From NCBI GenBank assembly GCA_017508505.1, contig JAFVYT010000060.1, positions 1-7,529 on the forward strand: a DNA stretch of 7,529 nt, written 5' to 3'. Within the stretch, counting starts at the first letter, position 1, and every line of letters begins with the position of its first letter. The notes beneath the pieces were generated by a model that saw only the letters and a program-made list of their open reading frames with translations, was not told where the DNA came from and made no database searches. This DNA comes from Clostridia bacterium. Lineage in GTDB: Bacteria > Bacillota_A > Clostridia > Oscillospirales > SIG627. Below are positions 1-5,247 of the stretch, in pieces. Both the position numbers and the translations under genes were made by a program.

Positions 1-416
1 ACCCCCACAACCTCGGGGCTCTGATCCGCTGCTGCGAGGGAGCGGGTGTCCACGGAATCATCATTCCGAAGATCGGTGCGGTGGGGATGACCCCCACGGT
101 GCTGAAGTCTTCGGCGGGTGCGGCGGAGCACTTGGCGGTATGCCGTGTGACCAATCTTTCCCGGACCGTCGATCAATTAAAGGAAAAAGGACTTTGGATC
201 TTTGCCTGCGAGGCAGACGGAAGTCCTTACGACAAGGTGGACTACAAGGGACCCATTGCCATCATCTTGGGCAGTGAGGGCTTCGGCGTATCCCGCCTTT
301 TGAAGGAAAAAAGCGATTTTGTCGTCTCCCTTCCCATGCGGGGAAAGGTCAATTCCCTGAACGTTTCCTGCGCGGGAGCCATTGTTTTGTACGAGGCGGT
401 CAAATTCAGATCATAA
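1..416 (+). CDS. rlmB: 23S rRNA (guanosine-2'-O)-methyltransferase RlmB, SpoU/TrmH family, 3' part
   Basis: The reading frame enters at base 3 and ends at TAA 414-416; the 5' end lies outside the window. The visible 137 residues are the catalytic SPOUT domain. Motif 1 is seen as PHNLGALIRCCEGAGVHG, motif 2 as IILGSEGFGVSRLL followed by SLPM, and motif 3 as VNSLNVSCAGAIVLYEA. In this family these form the knotted S-adenosylmethionine site and the dimer interface. The pattern of SLPMRGKVNSLNVS near the C-terminus is typical of RlmB, which methylates the 2'-O of a guanosine in the peptidyl-transferase loop of 23S rRNA (G2251 in E. coli numbering). A paralogous TrmH-family methyltransferase with another RNA target cannot be fully excluded without the N-terminal substrate-binding domain. 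The next gene begins 18 bp downstream, so the two are probably co-transcribed. Confidence 0.88.
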   Translation, partial: PHNLGALIRCCEGAGVHGIIIPKIGAVGMTPTVLKSSAGAAEHLAVCRVTNLSRTVDQLKEKGLWIFACEADGSPYDKVDYKGPIAIILGSEGFGVSRLLKEKSDFVVSLPMRGKVNSLNVSCAGAIVLYEAVKFRS

Positions 417-434
417 ATTCGGAAAGGATTTCTC

Positions 435-3026
435 ATGGCTTCCATTTACAGATTCTCGAGAAAAAGTAAAAAAGAAGACCCCGAGGCCGCCAAGGTAAAT
501 ACCGGCGATTCCGAAGAAGAAATCTCTCCCCCCGCCCTTCTTTCCTTGGACGAGACCGAGGCCGAGACGGAAGCCGCGCAGAGCCTTGCCGAGGATCCCG
601 AGGCCACCCGCGAGGTTTTTGCGGACAAAGCGGAAGAGCCCGAGGACAGAATCAGCGAAAAAAAGGAAAATGAGGCAGACCAAAAGCCCTTCGTGGACAA
701 AAACGAAGCGGAAAGCACCCGTTCCTTTGACATTGCCGAGGTCCTGAATCGGAAAAACGAGGAGGAGAAGGCAAAGGGCGAGGCCACCGAGATCCCCGAG
801 GAATTGCTCCGCGCTCTGCAGGCAGATCGGGAAAAGCCGAAGGTGGACGACGTGTTCACCCGCGGCGTCGGTACCGTTTCCGCCGAAAGCTCCAAGGAGG
901 AGTACGACGCCACCGCCGCCCTTTTGATGGAGGTATTCGGCAGCGGCGCCGTTGCCAAAAAGAAAAAAAAGCAAAAGGACTCCCCCGAGCCCGGAAGCTC
1001 GACGGAGGAGATTCAGTCCGTTTTCCACGATACCAAAACGCTTCAGGAGGCCTTGAGCGAGGCCGCGCAGGAGCGTGGAAGTGAAGAAAAAAGCGACGAT
1101 TACGTTGCAATTCACGACTCGGAAACCGAAATCACCAAGGAATACCACGCCACCTTCTCCATTGAGGAGGAATTGGAAAAAATACAGCCCGAGGAGGAGA
1201 CCCGGAGCCGCGAGCCGGAATTGGCCGACGAGGTTCGCGTTTCCGACCAGGACAACCCCTACAGCGACACCTTAGAGGAATTGGAGGAAAAGGTCGAAAG
1301 ACCCACGGGTCTTCCCGAGGAATTCACCACTCCCGAGGAATACGACGAATTTGCGGAGCATCTGCGCGGCCGCAACTACAAAACGATGATGGGCTTCGTT
1401 TGGTCCTTTGTCATCCTTTTGGTTCTGTTCTATCTGGAAAGTGCCACCTTCTCCGACTTCCCTCACCCCGAGATTCTCAGCCCCGGCGGCACCTACAACT
1501 CTGTGATCTATCTTCTGGCGGATATTCAGCTGGTGCTGCTTGCGGCGCTGGTCAGCCTTTCCTCTCTGGGAAGCGGCCTTCGCGCACTGTTCTCGGGCAA
1601 GCCCGATCGCAACAGCGTATCCGTTCTGATGGTTCTTTTCTCCGTGGTGCATCCCGTGATCCTTTTGGCAACGGGCACCCAGGAATACCCCCTGTTCGGC
1701 TCCTTGACCGCGTTGTTTTTGACGGTGGGTGCCATTGCGGAGTTTTTGGATTCCAAGCGCATTTACCGCACCTTCCGCGTATTCGGTCGGCGGGGCGACA
1801 AGCTGGTTGCCAAGCACCTGACCGAGGACTGCCCCGAGGCAGAGGCCTTCCGAGAGCAGTTAAAGGGCGATCCCAAGTTCTATTCCGTTCAGAAGACCTC
1901 CTTTGTCACCGGCTTCTTCGGCGGACTGGACGCACCGGGTAAGGCCGATCGCTCCTTCGGATATTCCATTCTCCTTTGTCTGATCCTTTCCGTCAGCTTT
2001 GCCGCGTTCCACTTCTGGAAGGCGCCGGGGCTGGTGGAATGTGCCAATGCCTTTGCGGCGACGGCGGCCATGACCTTCCCCCTTTCGGGGATCTTCACCG
2101 TATCTCTTCCCTTCTCTCACCTTTCCAAGAAGGCGGAAAAGAGAAGCGTTGCGATCCTGAGCCCTGCGGCGGCAGACGAATACGCCGCCTGCGACGTGGT
2201 GTCCTTTACGGATAAAGAAATCTTCCCCCCAAAGAGCGTGAAGGTGACCACCATCCGCACCTACGGACAGACCCGCATCGACAAGGCGATCCTCTACGGA
2301 GCGATGATCTTCCAAAAGCTGGGCGGTCCGCTCTCCCTCGTATTCAAAAAGACCATTTCCGGTGTGTACACCGAAATCCCCGAAAACTTTGACTTTCTGG
2401 AGATCACCGCGGACGGTATGTGCGCCAAGATCGACGGCAAGGATGTGTTCGTGGGAAATAAGAATTATTTGCTTTCCTACGATTTCGGCTACACCAAGGA
2501 TGCGGTAGACGAAGGCTTTGAAGCAAAGAGCGGCAAGATCATGTATATGGTGATCGGGTCGGAGCTGGCGGCAAAGTTCTACATCCGCTACTCCATCAGC
2601 CGTCGCTTCAAGAAAACCATTCTGGCCCTCTTCAAGTGCGGCATTTGCCCTGCGGTAAAGACCTGCGACCCCAACATCGATTCCGATCTGTTCCGCACCC
2701 TGTTGCAGAATGATAAGATCCCCGCGGGCATCATCAAAACCTGCGACGCCATGAAGGATGCCCCCTCTCCCGAGAGTGCCGAGGCCGGGATGGTATGCAA
2801 CTCCTCCATCGCAAACCTCCTCTACGGCTTTTCCCTTTGTGACTCCCTGCGCCACCTTTCCCGTGCCAACACGGTCATCAAAACCCTGTCGGCCTTGGTG
2901 GGCGTCGGTGTGGTCCTGTTTATGCATTTCTTTATGGGGGGTATCTCCCAGATCACGGGACTGTTTGTTTTGGTCTATCAGCTTTTGTGGCTGATTCCCG
3001 TCATCATTCCCTCCCTCTCCGAGTAA
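435..3026 (+). CDS. Membrane protein with degenerate P1B-type ATPase architecture and a charged N-terminal extension (hypothetical)
   Basis: This is an 863-residue protein; ATG 435 is preceded by GGAAAGGA (421-428) at 6 nt. Residues 1 to about 315 are rich in Glu, Asp, Lys and Ala, with no obvious fold and a lysine run at 175-179. Eight hydrophobic segments follow at about 317-337, 357-379, 394-413, 418-438, 508-528, 535-560, 812-834 and 838-860. This four + two + two spacing, with a soluble region of about 250 residues between helices 6 and 7, is the plan of heavy-metal P-type ATPases. Family landmarks are recognisable but damaged. FDKTGTLT appears as FTDKEIFP (591-598). SEHPL appears as LGGPL (629-633). 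The nucleotide-domain GxGV...VGN pattern appears as GMCAKIDGKDVFVGN (661-675). TGDN appears as TCDPN (743-747) and GDGxND as GMVCNS (785-790). The region between helices 4 and 5, normally the actuator domain with TGES, is only about 70 residues and lacks TGES. It is therefore unlikely to pump ions; a structural or regulatory envelope role is a guess. The coding call is secure, the homology call moderate. Confidence 0.8.
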   Translation: MASIYRFSRKSKKEDPEAAKVNTGDSEEEISPPALLSLDETEAETEAAQSLAEDPEATREVFADKAEEPEDRISEKKENEADQKPFVDKNEAESTRSFDIAEVLNRKNEEEKAKGEATEIPEELLRALQADREKPKVDDVFTRGVGTVSAESSKEEYDATAALLMEVFGSGAVAKKKKKQKDSPEPGSSTEEIQSVFHDTKTLQEALSEAAQERGSEEKSDDYVAIHDSETEITKEYHATFSIEEELEKIQPEEETRSREPELADEVRVSDQDNPYSDTLEELEEKVERPTGLPEEFTTPEEYDEFAEHLRGRNYKTMMGFVWSFVILLVLFYLESATFSDFPHPEILSPGGTYNSVIYLLADIQLVLLAALVSLSSLGSGLRALFSGKPDRNSVSVLMVLFSVVHPVILLATGTQEYPLFGSLTALFLTVGAIAEFLDSKRIYRTFRVFGRRGDKLVAKHLTEDCPEAEAFREQLKGDPKFYSVQKTSFVTGFFGGLDAPGKADRSFGYSILLCLILSVSFAAFHFWKAPGLVECANAFAATAAMTFPLSGIFTVSLPFSHLSKKAEKRSVAILSPAAADEYAACDVVSFTDKEIFPPKSVKVTTIRTYGQTRIDKAILYGAMIFQKLGGPLSLVFKKTISGVYTEIPENFDFLEITADGMCAKIDGKDVFVGNKNYLLSYDFGYTKDAVDEGFEAKSGKIMYMVIGSELAAKFYIRYSISRRFKKTILALFKCGICPAVKTCDPNIDSDLFRTLLQNDKIPAGIIKTCDAMKDAPSPESAEAGMVCNSSIANLLYGFSLCDSLRHLSRANTVIKTLSALVGVGVVLFMHFFMGGISQITGLFVLVYQLLWLIPVIIPSLSE

Positions 3027-3029
3027 AAT

Positions 3030-3053
3030 AAGTGCCGAGCCCTCTCGGCACTT
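3030..3053 (+). terminator. Hairpin between the membrane protein gene and the tRNA (weak or remnant terminator)
   Basis: AAGTGCCGAG (3030-3039) pairs perfectly with CTCGGCACTT (3044-3053) across the loop CCCT, a 10-bp stem starting 3 bases after the stop codon. On the + strand no T-run follows; the next bases are CATATCC and then the tRNA. It may slow polymerase or protect the mRNA 3' end after RNase P cutting rather than terminate fully. On the other strand the stem is followed by ATTTTACTC, a somewhat better terminator context, though no gene reads from that direction. Confidence 0.55.
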
Positions 3054-3058
3054 CATAT

Positions 3059-3135
3059 CCACCCTTAGCGCAACTGGATAGAGCATCAGATTCCGATTCT
3101 GAAGGTTGGGAGTTCGAACCTCCTGGGGTGGACCA
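3059..3135 (+). tRNA. tRNA-Arg (anticodon CCG)
   Basis: A 77-nt cloverleaf with encoded CCA (3133-3135). The acceptor arm CCACCCT pairs with GGGGTGG with one T-G wobble, and the discriminator base is A. The anticodon stem TCAGA/TCTGA is perfect around the loop TTCCGAT, giving anticodon CCG, which reads the arginine codon CGG. The T arm is GGGAG/CTCCT around TTCGAAC and the variable loop is AGGTT. The D loop is AACTGGATA with the conserved GG. The D stem is GCGC/GAGC, so pair 12-23 is a G-A mismatch instead of the usual T-A. The gene has no clear promoter of its own and may be read through from the upstream gene; a strong terminator follows at once. Confidence 0.95.
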
Positions 3136-3137
3136 AC

Positions 3138-3169
3138 AAAAAACGCACCGTTACAAGGGTGCGTTTTTT
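3138..3169 (+). terminator. Rho-independent terminator of tRNA-Arg
   Basis: AAAAAACGCACC (3138-3149) is complementary to GGTGCGTTTTTT (3158-3169) across an 8-nt loop. The GC-rich core is CGCACC/GGTGCG and it is followed by six T. It starts 3 nt after the tRNA CCA end, a usual arrangement for a single tRNA unit. Confidence 0.9.
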
Positions 3170-3173
3170 GAAT

Positions 3174-3294
3174 GATGCGTTCCTTGGGGAACGTGATGCC
3201 CGCTGTTTGCGGGATGCGGGCCGATCCTGCGATGCACGCCTTCGACGCGTGATAAGAACGCATCGCACCCCTTATCACGGCAAAGCTGCATCGC
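3174..3294 (+). repeat. Non-coding array of GATGC-linked small hairpins with enclosing inverted repeats
   Basis: GATGC occurs at 3174, 3195, 3213 and 3231, spaced 21, 18 and 18 bases. Each copy introduces a short stem-loop: CGTTCC/GGAACG (3178-3193), CCCGC/GCGGG (3199-3213), GCGGG/CCTGC with one G-T pair (3216-3230) and ACGC/GCGT (3236-3250). Longer inverted repeats enclose or follow them: GATGCGTTC (3174-3182) with GAACGCATC (3256-3264), and CGTGATAAG (3248-3256) with CTTATCACG (3271-3279). GCGATGC (3229-3235) is complementary to GCATCGC at both 3260-3266 and 3288-3294. No convincing reading frame covers it. It resembles the intergenic hairpin repeats scattered through some clostridial genomes, REP- or MITE-like, but I cannot name the family. 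Whether other copies exist in the genome cannot be seen here. Confidence 0.6.
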
Positions 3295-3304
3295 TTATCC
3301 CTTA

Positions 3305-3334
3305 TTTACAAGCATACTTGATTTGTGGTATACT
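3305..3334 (+). promoter_or_regulatory. Promoter of the VOC-family gene
   Basis: -35 TTTACA (3305-3310), an 18-bp spacer and -10 TATACT (3329-3334), with TGG just before the -10 giving an extended -10 element. Transcription should begin near 3341, about 28 nt before the ATG at 3369. The promoter sits immediately after the hairpin array. Confidence 0.7.
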
Positions 3335-3357
3335 CAGTTCGATCAATCAACGTTTAC

Positions 3358-3361
3358 GGAG
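3358..3361 (+). promoter_or_regulatory. Ribosome binding site that fixes the VOC gene start
   Basis: GGAG lies 7 nt before ATG 3369 and downstream of the predicted promoter. The open frame extends upstream to an ATG at 3159, but that one lies inside the tRNA terminator and the frame then runs through the hairpin array, so 3369 is the start. Confidence 0.75.
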
Positions 3362-3368
3362 AATCGAT

Positions 3369-3731
3369 ATGAGATTGAAGAATATTTTGATCGTTGTGAA
3401 AGATATAGAAAAATCGAGACAATTCTATCATGACTTGTTTGGCATAGATTTGGTAATGGACAATGACGGTAATATGATTTTAACAGAAGGTCTTGTTCTT
3501 CAGGACGAGAAAATATGGAAATCTTTTTTAGGTAGAGATATTCTTCCCCAAAACAACGCTTGCGAATTATATTTTGAAGAACAGAATATTGAAGCATTTG
3601 TTGAAAAATTGGAAAGACTGTATCCCTCTATTGAATATGTCAATCGTCTTATGACACATAGTTGGGGACAGCAAGTAATCCGATTCTACGATTTAGACGG
3701 CAACCTAATTGAAGTTGGAACACCGATATAA
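3369..3731 (+). CDS. VOC superfamily protein (glyoxalase / bleomycin-resistance fold)
   Basis: A 120-residue protein, the usual length for a two-module VOC chain. Features of the fold are the start RLKNILIVVKDIEKSRQFYH, where a strand leads into D-x-E-x-S-x-x-F-Y, the second-module strand CELYFE (65-70), and the C-terminal WGQQVIRFYDLDGNLIEVG block. Glu66 and Glu115 are at positions that often bind metal. The first-strand ligand, commonly His, Gln or Glu, appears to be Asn5, so metal binding may be altered. The family covers glyoxalases, dioxygenases and antibiotic-binding or antibiotic-modifying proteins; the substrate cannot be told. The gene is plainly AT-richer than its neighbours, with many AAA, ATT and TTA codons, and has its own promoter and terminator beside a tRNA, which suggests acquisition by transfer. 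Confidence 0.85.
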   Translation: MRLKNILIVVKDIEKSRQFYHDLFGIDLVMDNDGNMILTEGLVLQDEKIWKSFLGRDILPQNNACELYFEEQNIEAFVEKLERLYPSIEYVNRLMTHSWGQQVIRFYDLDGNLIEVGTPI

Positions 3732-3828
3732 ACAGACAAATCAGAATTGTCGAATCGCTCCGGTGCAATCCTTTTGGGAATTTTGCTTGCGAAAGAAAGC
3801 GGTGTTTCCGAGGTCAGGTTGCAAAAGC

Positions 3829-3848
3829 GGGAAAAATTCCCTTTTTTT
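3829..3848 (+). terminator. Terminator downstream of the VOC gene
   Basis: GGGAA (3829-3833) pairs with TTCCC (3837-3841) over a 3-nt loop, followed by seven T (3842-3848). Flanking A and T runs can extend the pairing. It lies about 100 bp after the VOC stop codon and before the promoter of the next gene. The stretch 3732-3828 between stop and stem holds no feature I can support. Confidence 0.65.
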
Positions 3849-3860
3849 CGCTCACATCTC

Positions 3861-3889
3861 TTGCAGAAGAAGCATGGGTGTGATAGAAT
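3861..3889 (+). promoter_or_regulatory. Promoter of the first acyltransferase paralogue
   Basis: -35 TTGCAG (3861-3866), a 17-bp spacer and -10 TAGAAT (3884-3889) with a TGA extension. The predicted start near 3896 gives a leader of roughly 47 nt before ATG 3943. Confidence 0.65.
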
Positions 3890-3942
3890 AGCCTTGCAAA
3901 TACGGGCCTTGTGCCCCCGAAAAAATAAGTGAGGAACAGCGT

Positions 3943-5142
3943 ATGACCTTAAACGAGATCGCAAAGGAGATCGGCGTCGTCAAGTATGACACGATTCCCG
4001 AAGGAATGTTCGCCTATTATCCCGTACCCGAGGACCGCAAGGGCGAGCTCTGCAGCCTTGAGATGATCGAGAGACTGCAGGAAAGATTTGAGTTCTTCGG
4101 TGACTATTTCGAGGCAGCCAAGGAACGCTGGGCAGCCGTGGAAAAGGACGAATTGAGAAAGACCTGGATCGACGTGGCAAGCCTTTATATGATCGACAAC
4201 GAGTACGAAAAGATCACCAAGATTCCCGTTCCCGAGCCTGACCGTGACGTGCCCAATATGGCGGGAGACCTTTTGCAGCTCTTTATCCACGTGCCCTCCA
4301 TCGAGGCGGCGTACGACACCTATATCAAGCGCGGCTTTGACCACGAGTTTGCCCTCAGCGTGGTACAGCGCTTCCGCGGGAACATCCGCCATACCAGTGA
4401 AAACATTATGGGCCGTCCCACGATGATCGGGATGTACTTCCGCTGGTGCTGTCTGTACACCAAGGCAAGACTGTTCGTTACCGGTGGCTTTAACTTTGAG
4501 GTGCACCGCTTCAGTCTGGCATACATCATCCGCAATAAGAAAACCGGGGAGATCCTGCCCCTTTCCAAGAATGACAAGATGCACAGAAGCGGCCTGGTGC
4601 TGGGCTCTGCCGGTGCCACGGACGAGGAGGGAGCTTACGAGGTGACCTTTGAGGAGACCGAGGACGCCTACATCGGACATCCCGCCAGAAACAGCTACTT
4701 TACCAAGGAAAAAGAGGTATTCCCCAAGAGCGAATGGGAAATGGTGATGAAGCCCGGCGACAACTCCTGCGGCATCCACATTCCCAAGAATGCCGACGTG
4801 ACCCCCGCAAGCTTCCGCAAGGCTCTGGACAGTGCCAGAGAGTTCCTGAAGAAGGGCTACAGCGATTGCGATCCCAAGATGTTCACCTGCGCATCCTGGC
4901 TCCTTTCTCCCCAGCTGGAGGAGGTTTTGAAGCCCACCTCCAACATTCTCGCCTTTGGCAGAGAGTTCATCCGCTATCCCAGAAAGGGCAACGGCAAGGC
5001 TCCCTTCAGCTTTGTCTTCCCCCAGAGCTTCCGCGGCCCCTTGGAGGAGCTGCCCGAGGACACCAGCCTCCAGCGTGCGCTGAAGGCAAAATACATCGCA
5101 GGAGAGGCCATCATCGACTTTGCAGGAGTCATCGAATTATAA
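3943..5142 (+). CDS. GNAT-like two-domain acyltransferase family protein, paralogue 1
   Basis: A 399-residue soluble protein with no signal peptide or membrane segment. GAGGA (3931-3935) lies 7 nt before ATG 3943. Residues 1 to about 160 look helical. A central part, from about 165 to 260, contains RRxx-like strands ending in HRSGLVLGSAGA (214-225), then FEETEDAYIGHP (236-247). The C-terminal part has the pattern I recognise from GNAT-like C-terminal domains of clostridial acyltransferase-domain proteins: GIHIP (277-281, His279), CASWLLSPQL (316-325), PTSNILAF (331-338) and LPEDTSLQR (370-378). His279 and the SWL and SN residues are shared by the paralogues where visible and are candidates for the active site. 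Acyl transfer from CoA or another carrier is the family expectation; the substrate is unknown. It is the first of three tandem copies; the second is closely similar, with 69 of the first 90 residues identical by hand count. Confidence 0.75.
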   Translation: MTLNEIAKEIGVVKYDTIPEGMFAYYPVPEDRKGELCSLEMIERLQERFEFFGDYFEAAKERWAAVEKDELRKTWIDVASLYMIDNEYEKITKIPVPEPDRDVPNMAGDLLQLFIHVPSIEAAYDTYIKRGFDHEFALSVVQRFRGNIRHTSENIMGRPTMIGMYFRWCCLYTKARLFVTGGFNFEVHRFSLAYIIRNKKTGEILPLSKNDKMHRSGLVLGSAGATDEEGAYEVTFEETEDAYIGHPARNSYFTKEKEVFPKSEWEMVMKPGDNSCGIHIPKNADVTPASFRKALDSAREFLKKGYSDCDPKMFTCASWLLSPQLEEVLKPTSNILAFGREFIRYPRKGNGKAPFSFVFPQSFRGPLEELPEDTSLQRALKAKYIAGEAIIDFAGVIEL

Positions 5143-5154
5143 AAATGTAATCAG

Positions 5155-5182
5155 AAAAATGCCGTCAAATGACGGCATTTTT
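5155..5182 (+). terminator. Terminator of acyltransferase paralogue 1
   Basis: AAAAATGCCGTCA (5155-5167) is the reverse complement of TGACGGCATTTTT (5170-5182), a near-perfect A-stem-T hairpin with a very small loop, starting 12 nt after the stop codon. The symmetric A and T runs could make it work in both directions. Confidence 0.85.
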
Positions 5183-5183
5183 C

Positions 5184-5212
5184 TTGCATTCCGAGAGAAT
5201 GTATGCTATGAT
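5184..5212 (+). promoter_or_regulatory. Promoter of acyltransferase paralogue 2
   Basis: -35 TTGCAT (5184-5189), a 17-bp spacer and -10 TATGAT (5207-5212) with a TGC extension. The -35 begins one base after the preceding terminator. A short dyad, CATTC-N5-GAATG (5187-5201), overlaps the -35 and the spacer and could be an operator, but this is weak. Confidence 0.75.
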
Positions 5213-5247
5213 GAAAAAAATGAAAAGAGATACAAGGAGGCTTTCCA

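Noticed and set aside
411..1148. Open frame of 245 codons on the - strand opposite the charged N-terminus
   Set aside because: Its leucine, glycine and phenylalanine richness is the mirror of Glu/Lys codons on the + strand; no ribosome binding site and no domain.
3108..3135. tRNA 3' end as a phage or island attachment site
   Set aside because: No second copy of the T arm and acceptor sequence and no integrase is seen in the window.
3086..3268. Small - strand frame ending in RRFELPTFRIGI
   Set aside because: This peptide is the familiar artefact of translating a tRNA gene antisense.
1860..3278. Long open frame on the - strand (472 codons) opposite the membrane protein, tRNA and repeat array
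   Set aside because: It lies antisense to a convincing gene, crosses the tRNA and its terminator, and its translation is low-complexity without family features; it is a codon-bias shadow.
3171..3300. CRISPR-like array
   Set aside because: The repeats are only 5 bases with varied hairpins and 13-16 base intervals; there are no constant repeats of CRISPR length and no cas genes.
3159..3368. Possible 70-residue N-terminal extension of the VOC protein
   Set aside because: The start would lie inside the tRNA terminator and upstream of the predicted promoter; the extension translates the hairpin array, and ATG 3369 has its own ribosome binding site.
3776..3841. Long-range inverted repeat GGGAATTTT (3776-3784) with AAAATTCCC (3833-3841)
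   Set aside because: The right arm overlaps the terminator stem, so an attenuator-like switch is imaginable, but 9 AT-rich bases 50 nt apart, not followed by a gene that would need it, can be chance.
3747..3932. Open frame of 61 codons between the VOC gene and the first acyltransferase gene
   Set aside because: It runs through the terminator and promoter, has no ribosome binding site and resembles no family.
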